Shown: piece by piece, positions 1-16,237 of the stretch
Layout of the letters: the number at the start of each line of letters is the position of its first letter
Numbering within the stretch: the stretch's first letter is position 1
Assembly: GCF_016918785.1 (NCBI RefSeq)
Contig: NZ_JAFFPT010000004.1
Coordinates: forward strand, 73,742-137,741
Origin: Leptospira ainazelensis
GTDB taxonomy: Bacteria; Spirochaetota; Leptospiria; Leptospirales; Leptospiraceae
Direction of reading: 5' to 3'
DNA: 64,000 nt
Notes under the pieces: model-generated
What the model was told of the DNA's origin: nothing
Databases searched by the model: none
Seen by the model: only the letters and a program-made list of their open reading frames with translations
Translations under genes and position numbers: made by a program

Positions 1-100
1 TTCTAAATAAGGGTTGTTTTGCTTTTTTCATTTTCGTTGCCGAATACGATCGGCCCCGTTAATACGAAGACCGACCCTTTGAAAAAGAAATTCTCTAACT

Positions 101-874
101 TCAATATTTAAAAGAATAAGACAATTCGAACAGACGATTGTGAGTCGTGGTATCTTCCATCGCACCCGTCGCACGATACAATCGAGGAATGGCAACTGCG
201 GCGATAAAAATTCCGCTGTATTTTGCATCGAAGATATTTCCGCTCGGGCCGGGTTTGTTGAGAAGATTGTCGACAGCGCTCTTTTTATCGTTATTGCTCA
301 TTACGAAATAGTAAGCGAGTCCGCCTATCAGTAGATCGGTAAGTAGATAAAAGGAAGACCTGGAAAACGCGTCCCCCGAAGTATAAACGGGCGACTTACG
401 AGCGTTATACATTACTGAAAATGCGGGTGAAACCAAATTTAATCCCTGGGAGATGAGATGAGATTTTTTTTCCAATTTTTCGAAACGCTCTTCACCCGCT
501 GGAGACGCTCCCGTTACAGAGCCGATTCCGTTGGCATCCTTTCTTTGTAATTCTTCCTGAAAATAATTTCGAAACGCTTTTTCCATTCCGGCCTTAGGCG
601 CTTCGATTCGCATGATACTTACGTTATCGCGCTTCGCAAATTCTCCCAAATAAACGTTAAACGCATATCTTGAATACCATGGATTTGTATAATGGTATTT
701 AAAACCTTTTGTCTTTTTACTGAGTTTAACGGAACCTTCCGCAAATTTACTCAAAGCCGTAAAAACTCTCATATTATTGTCCTCGATCTTTCCTTCGATC
801 TCGATGACTTCGGAAGCGAACGTAGGAATCGCGGCAAAAAAGAATAAGATAGAAAGAAAATAAAAACGATTCAC
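101..874 (-). CDS. secreted hypothetical protein
   Basis: I do not recognise a family. The 257-residue product begins with a short basic stretch and a hydrophobic core ending near FASE (about residue 21), which looks like a signal peptide. A second hydrophobic patch lies around residues 175-195. The C-terminus is FELSYSFKY, aromatic-rich and alternating like the last strand of an outer-membrane protein, but the rest is not obviously a barrel. The start codon is GTG, overlapping the TGA stop of the upstream protease gene (GTGA at 874-871), so the two are probably translationally coupled. A periplasmic or outer-membrane location is inferred. Confidence 0.7.
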   Translation of the reverse strand: MNRFYFLSILFFFAAIPTFASEVIEIEGKIEDNNMRVFTALSKFAEGSVKLSKKTKGFKYHYTNPWYSRYAFNVYLGEFAKRDNVSIMRIEAPKAGMEKAFRNYFQEELQRKDANGIGSVTGASPAGEERFEKLEKKSHLISQGLNLVSPAFSVMYNARKSPVYTSGDAFSRSSFYLLTDLLIGGLAYYFVMSNNDKKSAVDNLLNKPGPSGNIFDAKYSGIFIAAVAIPRLYRATGAMEDTTTHNRLFELSYSFKY

Positions 875-1782
875 TGAATATCTCCCCCTTTGATAAAGGC
901 GATCAATAACATGATGGAATTATAACTAACGTGTGCGGAGATCGAGTACCAGATATTTCCGGTTCTTAGATAAAAAAGTCCGAAGAACATTCCGACGAAA
1001 CTCAGTAAGATAGGAACGCTAATCGAAGATTGCCCGCTATAATGGACCAGCCCGAATACGACGGAGGTAAATAATAAACCAGGCATCTCCAAACCTTTCG
1101 CCTGAAATTGTTTGAGGCAAAATCCTCTAAAGAAAATTTCCTCCACAATTCCCGTAATCAATCCCACGCTGTATAAGGACCAGAGCAACAAGGACCGGTT
1201 CCCTTTCATCTCTCGGAAAAGAACTTCTTGAAATTCATTCGGTGTTTGTTTCCCAAAAATTTTGGTAAGAAAGAATCCGAATACTATGACAAAAAGAAAA
1301 ACTAAAGCTCCGAGTCCGGCGCCTGTAAACATCGTCTTTAGAGTAAACGGATCGCCCAGGTTGGAGTATTCCGCTTTGAAAAAACGAACTAAAATAAAAT
1401 ATGCAGGAAGTATAAAACATAAGGCCCAGATCAATCTGTCCACAATCAGAAGCCAAGGTTTTTCCTTTACCATCACTTCGATATAACGTTGATAGATCTG
1501 TTTAGTATCAGTCTGAATTTCCTTTTGAAATTTCTCAGTGGTTTCCTTATAAATCTCTGCCCGCGTCTCCGCGTCCAAATAAGGGAAATCACTTGGTAAT
1601 TCTTTGGAAATCAACACCGTGAGTACGATCGAAGTGGCGATCAACGGAAGGAGCACGTAAGTCCCGAGGATTAAAACAAGAAGCTGCTGAAATGCGATAA
1701 ATACCGGTTCAAACGGTTTATTTTTCGGGTTACCGGTAGTTTCTAAGGATTCCATTGGATCGGGAGTCTCGGTTACAAGCAT
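871..1782 (-). CDS. CPBP family intramembrane metalloprotease (CAAX/Abi type)
   Basis: A 303-residue multi-pass membrane protein. The C-terminal half carries the family motifs: EEIFFRGF (the EExxxR glutamate pair and arginine), a second motif FGLVHYSG with histidine, and a third SAHVSYN with histidine and asparagine. These are the expected metal and catalytic positions of CPBP/Abi proteases. The first 60 residues are soluble and a charged segment separates the first membrane helix from the core. The substrate is unknown; relatives cleave prenylated proteins, anti-sigma factors or bacteriocin-type peptides. It is divergent from the M23 peptidase gene and coupled to the secreted unknown downstream. 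A second CPBP-like gene lies at 10656. Confidence 0.85.
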   Translation of the reverse strand: MLVTETPDPMESLETTGNPKNKPFEPVFIAFQQLLVLILGTYVLLPLIATSIVLTVLISKELPSDFPYLDAETRAEIYKETTEKFQKEIQTDTKQIYQRYIEVMVKEKPWLLIVDRLIWALCFILPAYFILVRFFKAEYSNLGDPFTLKTMFTGAGLGALVFLFVIVFGFFLTKIFGKQTPNEFQEVLFREMKGNRSLLLWSLYSVGLITGIVEEIFFRGFCLKQFQAKGLEMPGLLFTSVVFGLVHYSGQSSISVPILLSFVGMFFGLFYLRTGNIWYSISAHVSYNSIMLLIAFIKGGDIQ

Positions 1783-1789
1783 TTCTGTC

Positions 1790-1820
<31 letters not shown>

Positions 1821-1844
1821 AGCCGATTCTACAAGTATAAGACC

Positions 1845-2765
1845 ATGATACGATCTCTCAAGTATCCAATCGGAATGATAACCGTGATCCTCGCGGTTAT
1901 TTTTTTCGAGAATCCGATTCACTCCCGTCAAAAATCGGAGCTTCTTCGAAATCTTGACTATAATAACCAGTCCATCAAACGCCTTCGAGAGGACGTGAAG
2001 AACAATCTTAGAATCTCGGTTTCCAATTTAGAAAGATCGGAACTGACGTCTCTTGAATTCTATCGATATGTCGTGAAGAAAGAAGATAATTTCTTCAAGA
2101 TCATGGCGCGAACAGGAATGGATATAGACACGCTTTCTTCGGTAAATAGCCTTTCTTCACCGTATGACATTTATCCCGGCATGGAACTGACGATTCCGAA
2201 TATGCGAGGAATCTACGATTTGGATGAAAAGGAAAACTCCGCGTCGGTTCAGAGAAAACTTTCAAAAAAATACAACCTCGCCGAGAAGTTTGTGAATTAC
2301 GATGAAAGTAAAGGAATGTGGTTTATTCCCGGAAAAGGACTTCCGAAAGAAGAGAGGTCTTTTTTTTACGGAATGGCTTTTTTCCGCCCGCTCGGAGACG
2401 AGGGAATTATATCTTCCAGATTTGGAAAAAGAAAAGACCCGTTTACAAGAAAGGAAACCTTTCACGGAGGAATGGACATCGCCGCGGACGAAGGCACTCC
2501 CGTTTTCGCTTCGGCGGACGGAGAAGTTTCATTCTCCGATAAAAAAGGCGGTTACGGCAATTTAATCGTTTTGAATCATCGACTCGGCTATGAAACGTTA
2601 TACGGTCATTTGAGTTCCATCACAGTACGTCCGGGAGAAAAAGTCCGAAAGGGTCAAAAGATCGGGGAAGTAGGTCAAACGGGAAGAGCTACCGGAAATC
2701 ATCTGCACTTTGAAGTGAGAAGATTCAACCAAAGACAAAGACCCGTTTTCAGAGATCATGCTTAA
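1845..2765 (+). CDS. LysM domain and M23 family metallopeptidase
   Basis: A probable peptidoglycan endopeptidase, or a non-catalytic amidase activator, exported to the periplasm. I chose the ATG at 1845 because it is followed at once by a signal-like hydrophobic segment ending near NPIHSRQ. The longer in-frame start at 1755 lies in the divergent neighbour. A LysM-like segment (YVVKKEDNFFKIMARTGMD onward, about residues 75-120) precedes an M23 domain (about residues 185-295). The Zn-binding pattern is visible: HGGMDIAADEGTPV and HLHFEVR, with GHLS between. All expected metal ligands appear present, so the enzyme is probably active. It overlaps the next gene by 8 bp. Confidence 0.88.
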   Translation: MIRSLKYPIGMITVILAVIFFENPIHSRQKSELLRNLDYNNQSIKRLREDVKNNLRISVSNLERSELTSLEFYRYVVKKEDNFFKIMARTGMDIDTLSSVNSLSSPYDIYPGMELTIPNMRGIYDLDEKENSASVQRKLSKKYNLAEKFVNYDESKGMWFIPGKGLPKEERSFFYGMAFFRPLGDEGIISSRFGKRKDPFTRKETFHGGMDIAADEGTPVFASADGEVSFSDKKGGYGNLIVLNHRLGYETLYGHLSSITVRPGEKVRKGQKIGEVGQTGRATGNHLHFEVRRFNQRQRPVFRDHA

Positions 2766-3840
2766 AAAAATCACTCTATTCCTATTCGTCTTAATTCTAA
2801 CCTCCCTTACTTTCCTAGGCATTTTATTCTTTCGCCCCGGAAAGATCTCCACGGAAAGTTATCTTCCCGATTCTCCTTTTGATACGGAAAAGAACAACCA
2901 TCTTCTGGAAGCGGAGTGGATTCATAAGGACGTTTTAGAACAGCCTTACGGAATCGCAGTGGATAGTTCGGGTTTTATTTATACCGGCACTAAAGACAAA
3001 AAAATAATCCGAATTCGGACAAACGAAAAGGTGGAAGTTTTTGCGACGTTAGATGGAAGACCTTTAGGAATGAGTTTCGATCGCCAAGGAAATCTTTTAC
3101 TCTGCGTGGAAGAAGTGGGAATCGTTTCCATTTCTAAGGACGGATCCCAAAAAATTCTTATCTCAAAACTCCCGGATGGAAGTCCTTTACGTTTTCCTCA
3201 TGCGATCGAAGTTGCCCGAGACGGGAGAATCTACTTCACCGTTTCCAGCAAAGCCCATTCTTTCAAAGACTCTTTTTTGGAGGAATTGGCCTCGCTTCCG
3301 AACGGGATGATTCTTACGGCGGATAAGAATCTAATCTCATTAGAAATATTGAATGAAGAATTGTACTACCCGACCGGAATCGCCTTGTCCGCGAATGAGA
3401 GTTTTCTCTTAGTTACCGAACCTTTTCGTCACAGGGTCTCATCGGTTCCGCTTTTCGGACCCAAGCGGGGAATCGAAAAATTCTTCCTTACAAACATGCC
3501 GGGAATTCCCGGTCTGATATCGAGTAACGCCGGATCGTTTTGGATCGGGGTTCCGTATTATCGAAATGAAATTTTAGATAAAACGCAAGAATACCCCGAG
3601 ATCAAAAATCTTTTGGCGGGACTTCCGAGAATTTTTTATGCGAGAAATTCGCCGAGGGGGTTTGTGATCGCGATGAATGAATTCGGAGACATTACCGCAA
3701 ACTATCAGGATTTTTCCGGAACTTCGATTCACGGAATCACTGCGGTTCTAAATCACGCAGGAAATATTTATTTGGTTTCTTCGACTCAGGGAAAAATCGC
3801 AAAGATGAAACCCGTCGTCGAAGAAATTCGTTTTTTCTAA
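2758..3840 (+). CDS. SMP-30/strictosidine synthase-like beta-propeller protein
   Basis: A 360-residue protein with one N-terminal membrane anchor or uncleaved signal (residues 4-25), then a six-bladed propeller of the strictosidine synthase-like/gluconolactonase class. Blade signatures are visible: LEQPYGIAVDSSGFIYTG, RPLGMSFDRQGNLLLC and RFPHAIEVARDGRIYFT, then a pattern YYPTGIALSANESFLLVTE. Relatives include the mammalian adipocyte membrane-associated protein and lactonases. The actual reaction cannot be read from the sequence. It overlaps the peptidase gene by 8 bp, so they form one transcription unit, and it converges on cysI with a 5-bp gap and no visible terminator. Confidence 0.75.
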   Translation: MLKKITLFLFVLILTSLTFLGILFFRPGKISTESYLPDSPFDTEKNNHLLEAEWIHKDVLEQPYGIAVDSSGFIYTGTKDKKIIRIRTNEKVEVFATLDGRPLGMSFDRQGNLLLCVEEVGIVSISKDGSQKILISKLPDGSPLRFPHAIEVARDGRIYFTVSSKAHSFKDSFLEELASLPNGMILTADKNLISLEILNEELYYPTGIALSANESFLLVTEPFRHRVSSVPLFGPKRGIEKFFLTNMPGIPGLISSNAGSFWIGVPYYRNEILDKTQEYPEIKNLLAGLPRIFYARNSPRGFVIAMNEFGDITANYQDFSGTSIHGITAVLNHAGNIYLVSSTQGKIAKMKPVVEEIRFF

Positions 3841-3845
3841 TATTC

Positions 3846-5531
<1,686 letters not shown>

Positions 5532-5572
5532 GATTTAGATTTTTCCTTTTTCGGGTTTATGATTTCGTTCTA

Positions 5573-6175
5573 TTATTTTTGATTCGCGGAAGAGCTGAAA
5601 TATTCTTCTTTGAGAGTTTGTAAAAGATTCTTTAAAACTCTTTTTCTTCGATCCACGTCGGGCAGGATCGATTTAAGTTCCTTTCTAAATTCGATCAACT
5701 CTTGAAAATCTTCCTCGTGATCGTTCGGGATGAGTTCGTCCAAAGCGGACTTGACCACGCCCGACAAACCGGCAAAATTTCCTTCTGTGGAAATCGCAAT
5801 TCTCAAGGGCCCGCGATCCAAAACCGCTGCGGAGTAAAAATCGCAATTGGAAGGATCGTCCGCACAGTTGATCCAAATCTTCCAAGAATGCGCGTATTCG
5901 CAAAGTCTACGATTCAGCTCTGAATCGTTCGTTGCGGAGAAAACAAGCGCACGGCCTTGGAGATCGGAAAAATCCACGGATCTATATTCGATCTTGATCT
6001 CGGGATGTTGATCCAAGATCGCAACGACTTCTCTACAGGCTTCGAGAGTGATTACGGTGATCTTCGCTCTACAATCGATGAGATGAGGAAGTTTTTCAAG
6101 GGCGACCTTGCCGCCGCCGACCAAAAGTATATTCTTATTTTCTAAATTAAGAAACGCGGGATATTTACGACTCAT
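5573..6175 (-). CDS. sirC: precorrin-2 dehydrogenase/sirohydrochlorin ferrochelatase
   Basis: Converts precorrin-2 to sirohydrochlorin, and in bifunctional relatives inserts iron, supplying siroheme for sulfite reductase. The product is 200 residues from the ATG at 6175. A longer open frame extends to 6487, but its extra N-terminus overlaps cobA and has no family resemblance. The N-terminus YPAFLNLENKNILLVGGG is the typical NAD-binding start of the CysG/Met8 N-terminal domain, with VGGGKVA as the Rossmann loop. The length covers the dehydrogenase domain plus a dimerisation region, so ferrochelatase activity is uncertain. It overlaps the cobA 3' end by 11 bp. Confidence 0.85.
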   Translation of the reverse strand: MSRKYPAFLNLENKNILLVGGGKVALEKLPHLIDCRAKITVITLEACREVVAILDQHPEIKIEYRSVDFSDLQGRALVFSATNDSELNRRLCEYAHSWKIWINCADDPSNCDFYSAAVLDRGPLRIAISTEGNFAGLSGVVKSALDELIPNDHEEDFQELIEFRKELKSILPDVDRRKRVLKNLLQTLKEEYFSSSANQK

Positions 6176-6968
6176 TCTTTTCCTCCGAAATTTGCGAAAA
6201 GAATGCCGCGGATTCTTTTTTTTGTAAAAACTGAACCACCTTTCCGATGTAAACGATGCCGGGCCCCTTTGTCCTTTTTTCCAAATAAGAATCGGCCGCT
6301 TCACCGAGAGTACAAGTTTGAATCTTACAATTTTGCAAAGACGCGTTTTCCACGAGCGCGACGGGGAGTTCTTCGGAACTTCCGTGATCCAAGAGTAACT
6401 TTGCAATTTTAGGAAGCGAAGTTGTTCCCATAAAAAGAGCGATCGTTCCCTTAAATTTTGCAAACCATTCCCAATCCGTTTCTTCATTGAGAACGGTATG
6501 TCCGTCCATGATCAAAACCTGACGAGAGAGCCCTCTATGTGTTAACGGAAATCCGGCGAATGAAGAACCCGCGTTGAGAGAACTCACGCCGGGGACGATT
6601 TCGTATTCTATATTATGATTAATTAATGTAATTAATTCTTCGCCGCCTCTGCCGAAAACGAATGGATCTCCGCCTTTGAGACGAACCACATTTTTTCCGG
6701 AAAGTGCGTAAGAAAGAAGAAGCTGATTGATCTCTTCTTGAGTGGCCGAATGAGCGCCCGAACGTTTTCCAACGTAGTGAACAAGCGCATCCTTCGGAAA
6801 AATTTCGAGAAAAGAAGGATCCAGAAGCGCGTCATACAAAATGACTTCGGCCTTTGTAAGAATCCGATACGCTCGAAGAGTGAGGTCTTCCGGATTTCCG
6901 GGACCGCCTCCCACGAGAAAAACCTTTCCCGGCTTTTGCAGATCGGAATTGGAATCGGAGGTCGTCAT
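6165..6968 (-). CDS. cobA: uroporphyrinogen-III C-methyltransferase
   Basis: SAM-dependent methyltransferase that turns uroporphyrinogen III into precorrin-2. The 267-residue protein has the family landmarks in order: VFLVGGGPGNPEDLTLRA at the N-terminus, ILYDALLDP, VRLKGGDPFVFGRGGEE (the SAM-binding/loop signature) and IVPGVSSLNAG. It is a stand-alone SUMT rather than the fused CysG of enterobacteria; the dehydrogenase half is the next gene. It starts 4 bp after cysN stops. It sits in a sulfate assimilation operon, so its main product is presumably siroheme, although precorrin-2 also feeds cobalamin synthesis. Confidence 0.92.
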   Translation of the reverse strand: MTTSDSNSDLQKPGKVFLVGGGPGNPEDLTLRAYRILTKAEVILYDALLDPSFLEIFPKDALVHYVGKRSGAHSATQEEINQLLLSYALSGKNVVRLKGGDPFVFGRGGEELITLINHNIEYEIVPGVSSLNAGSSFAGFPLTHRGLSRQVLIMDGHTVLNEETDWEWFAKFKGTIALFMGTTSLPKIAKLLLDHGSSEELPVALVENASLQNCKIQTCTLGEAADSYLEKRTKGPGIVYIGKVVQFLQKKESAAFFSQISEEKNES

Positions 6969-6972
6969 GAAC

Positions 6973-9874
<2,902 letters not shown>

Positions 9875-9990
9875 GTTCGTGATAATCAAAGTCTCGAATT
9901 GGAGGCTTAGGCATCCAGCTTGATTTTATTATTTATCCAAGAAATAGTCCAGATTTAAGAGAAAGTGGAGCTATTTATTTACCAAAGTCC

Positions 9991-10025
<35 letters not shown>

Positions 10026-10205
10026 CGAGTCTTTGAAAGAGACATTTTCTCAGTCTTACTGGAAATTTCGGAAACAAAAATAGGAATTTTGTCGGAACTC
10101 CGATTTCTCCCGTCAAATAGCGCGCGCCACTCTGATTGGGTTCATATCCTTACCCACAAGTTGGAAAAGCGATTTTGAATCAGGCGATCCCAATCAAAAT
10201 TTTTT

Positions 10206-10221
10206 GTAGGAGTTCCTACAA
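10206..10221. repeat. short palindrome, TGTAGGA type
   Basis: TGTAGGAGTTCCTACA: two 7-base arms around GT. Related half sites occur at about 10595 (TGTAGGAACTCCTA) and 11911 (TGTAGGAACTCC), so this is a dispersed element. Such palindromes are, from memory, common in Leptospira intergenic DNA. The function is unknown. Confidence 0.7.
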
Positions 10222-10311
10222 AAGCTCTGAGAGAGAATATTCCTTGCAAAATAATGATTTTCTGATAGAGCAAAGTCGTCCGAGTTTTCCACCACCCGCC
10301 CCGCCACCCAA

Positions 10312-10496
10312 AAACAGGGCGGGGCTTTTGTTTTACGGAGGACTGTCGTTGTTACGACAGTTTTTTCTTAAGATTCAGTCCACTTTGTGGGTAAGGATAT
10401 GCAAAAATAGGGCGGGGCGCGCGACTTTCACGGAGGAACGTCGGAGTTCCGACAGATTCTTCTTGAGATTCAATCCACTTTTGGGTTAGGTTATGC
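10312..10496. repeat. two diverged direct repeat units with covarying hairpins
   Basis: Two imperfect units of about 92 bp lie in tandem (roughly 10312-10403 and 10404-10496). Each begins AAAA(C/T)AGGGCGGGGC and contains ACGGAGGA. Next comes a hairpin: stem GTCGT/ACGAC in unit 1, GTCGG/CCGAC in unit 2. Each then has AAGATTCA or GAGATTCA followed by a CCACTTTTGGGTTAGG-like tail. A T:A to G:C change in the stem is matched on both sides, so pairing is preserved. Reverse-oriented partial copies lie at 10088-10165. Confidence 0.75.
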
Positions 10497-10655
10497 GGAT
10501 TGGGTTTGGAGGTGGTGGCTCGTGGGAAAAATTCCGAAATTTCTCCCTATCACAAAGTGAGGTTCCTTTGCAACGAAAAAGACATCTGCCCATTTGTAGG
10601 AACTCCTAAAGAAAGTATTGGAAAATTTGATTCGACAAACTCCAATCAGTTCCAA

Positions 10656-11567
10656 ATGGAAATAATTTCGATCCTAAGAGGTTTTTTTCGAAAAAAACCG
10701 AAGATCTACCTTCTTCTTTTTGGACTTTACGGCTCGGCCTTTCTCATCCTCTTTCTGAATGAAGAATTCGGATTTCCCCTTCTCACCTCAAAACACTTTC
10801 CTACAAAGGCGATCAGCGCAGTGGTAGTTTACGGAATTCTAATCTTCTTTTTCTATTGGAATCTTTCGCAAAAAAGAAGAAGCCTTTTACAAAAAAAAGG
10901 AGCCGTCGGTTTTCTTCTTACCTTTTGGATCTGTCTGATCGGTCTCGAACTTTTGAATCTTCCGTTTGAAAAGATTCTCATCCATTTACCGAGAGAATAT
11001 ATGTTTTGGTCTTGGAAGGTTCTCAAACAAATGGTTCAATTGTTTCCTCTGCTTTTACTACCCTTGTTTTATGATTTTTATAGAAACGGAACGAATCCGA
11101 TTCCCTTTGAAAAAAAGAAAAACGTTTCCTATTATCCGATCTTGCTTCTTGGAATTGCGCTTTCAGCGATCGGATCTTTTATACCCGGATTTAAGGAATT
11201 TTATCCGAGAGCCCCTTTGAGTTCGGAACAATTCTTCTATCACGCGACTTGGATCACGACTTTCATTTTTGAAATCGTCTATCTTGCGACTTTTTTCTTT
11301 ACGGAATTCTTTTTTAGGAAATTTCTCATACGATATCTTTCCGGAGCGGGAAGATATCACGCGGTCGGGATGAGTGCGCTCATTTACGGTCTGGTGCACT
11401 TTCAAAAACCGAACGGTGAAATTTTGAGTTCCTTTTTCGGAGGATTGTTGATGGGAGCTTTGAGCATTCGAACCCATTCGATTCGGGGCGGACTTTACGC
11501 GCACATCGCACTTGCCGCGGGAATGGAATTTTTTACCGGCATTTATGTTTGGGAAAAACTTCTTTAA
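10656..11567 (+). CDS. CPBP-like intramembrane protease homologue
   Basis: A 303-residue membrane protein from the ATG at 10656. The open frame continues upstream to 10500, but that part lies in repeat DNA and is not protein-like. It has about eight hydrophobic helices. The family motifs are partly kept: TEFFFRKFL has a single glutamate before xxxR instead of the usual EE pair, followed by LIYGLVHF and GGLYAHIALAAG with histidines. Substitution of the first glutamate of EExxxR makes proteolytic activity less certain than for the gene at 871. I see no terminator after it. Confidence 0.7.
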   Translation: MEIISILRGFFRKKPKIYLLLFGLYGSAFLILFLNEEFGFPLLTSKHFPTKAISAVVVYGILIFFFYWNLSQKRRSLLQKKGAVGFLLTFWICLIGLELLNLPFEKILIHLPREYMFWSWKVLKQMVQLFPLLLLPLFYDFYRNGTNPIPFEKKKNVSYYPILLLGIALSAIGSFIPGFKEFYPRAPLSSEQFFYHATWITTFIFEIVYLATFFFTEFFFRKFLIRYLSGAGRYHAVGMSALIYGLVHFQKPNGEILSSFFGGLLMGALSIRTHSIRGGLYAHIALAAGMEFFTGIYVWEKLL

Positions 11568-12094
11568 ATTTTCGGGCGACTCCTGCGCGATTCATTTATA
11601 AAGAAGAAGCGGAACAACGATTTGGCGCAGGACCGGGCTCTTCATTCCAATCTGCAAAGCGCCATCCAAACGATTTCGAAAAATTAGAACTTACGATAAA
11701 CGATAGCGCATTGCAGGATTTCCATTTCGATCCCTGTCGCGAGCGAAACTCGTAAAAAAGATAGACTCGACTTTATATCGAAATTTTTCTAAAACAGATT
11801 CCTATCCATTTTGAGAAAAAAGGAAGTCGGTTCTAAAGAAAAAAACTGTTCATTCGTTTCGAATCGGTATTGATTCAAGTAACATCCAAGAATTCGTTCA
11901 AAAACTAAAACTGTAGGAACTCCAATCAAAATTGAACTTCGGTAAATCCTTTAGAAAGTTCATAAGCGGTTCGGGGAATAATCCGTGAGAACTCCCGCAT
12001 TTTTACTACAACTTATCGAGTTTTTGTAAACGATTTCTTTCAGGGTTTTGGGACAAGCGCCAACTTTCAAATGTCCTGATAAGATTCTTAAAAG
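11568..12094. other. intergenic region without a recognisable gene
   Basis: About 530 bp between the 3' ends of the CPBP-like gene and the large membrane protein gene, which converge. Short open frames occur but none has a ribosome site or protein-like composition. It contains one more TGTAGGAACTCC half-palindrome near 11911 and a related GAGAACTCCCGCA near 11986. I see no clear terminator hairpin. Confidence 0.6.
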
Positions 12095-13999
12095 TCATCG
12101 GATTCCATTCACTTTTACGATACAAGCCCCGCGAATCGGAAATTGTTCCACCTCTTTTGAAAACTTGAGTTCACTGCCGGAAGGCCGAAGATTTCCTTCG
12201 ATCTCTTCGCAGGACTTCGCGGCGATAAACCAATCCGGCTTTTCCAAAAGATTTTTCTCCCAGTCGAATTCTTCCTTTTTGCGTTTTTCTCTCACATCTT
12301 GACGATGGATAAAACCCGCACGATAAAAAGAAAGGGTCAGATCCGGACGATTGTGGTGTTCCAGAGGAAGTCGGTTCCAAAAAACGGAAGGCCTGTTTAG
12401 ATTCTTCTTAAAAACCTCTTCCGCATCGGCCGCCGTATAAAACAGACTCGGATCCACTCCGGAAAAACAAAGATTGGTTCTTTCCCATACGTTGAAATGA
12501 TTGTAGATCGAATAACCAGTCGTAAACATTAAAAAAACAGAATATATCAAGGTTGAAAAGAATTTTAATTTTTCGGAAAAAAACATTTCATAACAGAACA
12601 TTCCGATCGAGACGAACATCGCGGGATACAAGTGATAGATATGTCGGGGTTGATGATTCGGAGTCATCAAAGTTAAACCGAGAATCGAAACCAAAATCGA
12701 AAGAATGAGAAAAAAAGAAGCGCCGATCCGTTTTTCTTTTTTGTAATTAAAAATTCCGAAACAAAGTCCCAAAAACAAACCGAATAAAAGAAGCGCACCG
12801 CCGTAAGGAGCGTAAAACGAATTCTCCAAGATCTCTTGAAAATACGTAAGGGAAAAAACGGAACCGTCGCTTTGTCCCGGCAATAAACCGGCGCCTTGCA
12901 CGTGACCGATCGTGCTGCTCGAACTCGAAAATCGATCCGGATGGAGTAAAACCCAGCATCCAATCGGAAAAATACAATAGGTCCAAAAGTATTTCCATAC
13001 CGGCGAAAACTCTTTAAAAAGCGACGATTCTCCTTTTTTCCTTTTGAAAGAAGGATAGAATTCTTTCCAAAGAGAATGACTCACGCTGATCCAAAGGATG
13101 AGAACTCCCGTATAACGCAAAAGTCCCTTCGTTTTTCCGGGAAGAATTTCTTTGGAAAGAAGAACGGAAACAAGGATCAAAAGAAAACCGATCAAGATTG
13201 GAATCGCATTTTTTAAATTTTTTCGATACGAATTCAAAATTTGAAAAATAAGATCTTTTGTTTCGGCAAATCTAAAAAAGGATAAATACAAAACCCCGAA
13301 AAAGACAAAGATATAACCGTAAGGATACTTTGTATGAAACAAAACGTTCGCGCTGAAAAATAAAAACCACGGAGAATACGAATCCGCGTTATGCGCTTTC
13401 TCTCGATTCGTTTCCGGATCCTTTTTGTCATTCGAGTTTTCTTCCGAAGAAAAATATGTTTCTAATTCCCAGAGGGCAAGGATCGCGGGAAGATAAAACA
13501 ACCCTCCTTGGATCTCGAGCATTCCCGAAAACGTGTAATGCATCCATCCGGGATTCTGCAACAAACCGCCCCAAACAAACGGAAACAAAAACGCAGTCGC
13601 GATCCAAGATCGTTTTTCAGCAAATCGAAAGAGAATCCAAGGAACGATAAAAAACATCAAAATCAATTCCGCAAACGTAAACAAAGAAACCGGAGTTCCT
13701 CCGGGACCGAAAAAGAAAACAAGCGCGGCTTCCGGAAAATTTCGAAACACCGGCCAAGTCGGAGAATCAAAAGTCAATCTCAGTACGGTCCAAAGATCGA
13801 AGGAGCGAAAGGCCTCGGCAAATCGTATGGAAGTGACCAACCTTGCATCCGGATCCCAGGTCAAAAAGTTTTGATTGGGACAAAAGGTAAGAAATTTAAA
13901 ATAGAGTTTCCGGAAATAGATTCCTAAAATGACGCACTGTGGAAGAAAAAATCCAATGGTTAGAAGTTTTGGAAATCGAAGAATCTCGGAGAATCGCAT
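12095..13999 (-). CDS. large multi-pass membrane protein, possible GT-C glycosyltransferase
   Basis: About 634 residues from the ATG at 13999 (or the adjacent ATG at 14002). At least ten hydrophobic helices are visible. An early loop contains [19 protein letters not shown] and a late membrane region contains [17 protein letters not shown]. An acidic D near a first periplasmic loop and a late His/Arg/Tyr-rich loop are typical of lipid-linked-sugar glycosyltransferases of the GT-C fold, but I cannot assign a family with certainty. A longer frame to 14122 overlaps the divergent gene. The C-terminal 150 residues are soluble. Start codons overlap those of the gene on the other strand. Confidence 0.6.
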   Translation of the reverse strand: MRFSEILRFPKLLTIGFFLPQCVILGIYFRKLYFKFLTFCPNQNFLTWDPDARLVTSIRFAEAFRSFDLWTVLRLTFDSPTWPVFRNFPEAALVFFFGPGGTPVSLFTFAELILMFFIVPWILFRFAEKRSWIATAFLFPFVWGGLLQNPGWMHYTFSGMLEIQGGLFYLPAILALWELETYFSSEENSNDKKDPETNREKAHNADSYSPWFLFFSANVLFHTKYPYGYIFVFFGVLYLSFFRFAETKDLIFQILNSYRKNLKNAIPILIGFLLILVSVLLSKEILPGKTKGLLRYTGVLILWISVSHSLWKEFYPSFKRKKGESSLFKEFSPVWKYFWTYCIFPIGCWVLLHPDRFSSSSSTIGHVQGAGLLPGQSDGSVFSLTYFQEILENSFYAPYGGALLLFGLFLGLCFGIFNYKKEKRIGASFFLILSILVSILGLTLMTPNHQPRHIYHLYPAMFVSIGMFCYEMFFSEKLKFFSTLIYSVFLMFTTGYSIYNHFNVWERTNLCFSGVDPSLFYTAADAEEVFKKNLNRPSVFWNRLPLEHHNRPDLTLSFYRAGFIHRQDVREKRKKEEFDWEKNLLEKPDWFIAAKSCEEIEGNLRPSGSELKFSKEVEQFPIRGACIVKVNGIR

Positions 14000-14000
14000 C

Positions 14001-15110
<1,110 letters not shown>

Positions 15111-15120
15111 TACAAAAACG

Positions 15121-15164
15121 GAAATTCAAAGATTTCCATTACCAACAATTGAATTTCTTTTTTT
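15121..15164 (+). terminator. probable rho-independent terminator
   Basis: Perfect 9-base arms GAAATTCAA and TTGAATTTC with a 19-base loop, followed by seven Ts. It lies 10 bp after the CrtC/AttH-like gene and before the transporter operon. The stem is AT-rich and the loop long, so strength is uncertain. Confidence 0.5.
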
Positions 15165-15225
15165 GAAAAAGACTTTGTCTTGGGATCTGTTTCCTCGAAA
15201 CTGTTTATCCGGGACACGGAAATGA

Positions 15226-16233
<1,008 letters not shown>

Positions 16234-16237
<4 letters not shown>

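Noticed and set aside
5573..6487. 304-residue version of the siroheme gene
   Set aside because: Residues before the ATG at 6175 are a cobA shadow; the family begins at SRKYPAFLNLENK.
10300..10500. Repeat units read as a CRISPR array
   Set aside because: Only two imperfect, adjoining units, with no constant repeat and variable spacer pattern and no cas genes.
11549..11755. 68-residue plus-strand frame after the CPBP-like gene
   Set aside because: It begins inside the CPBP gene in another frame and has no ribosome site or conserved-looking segment.
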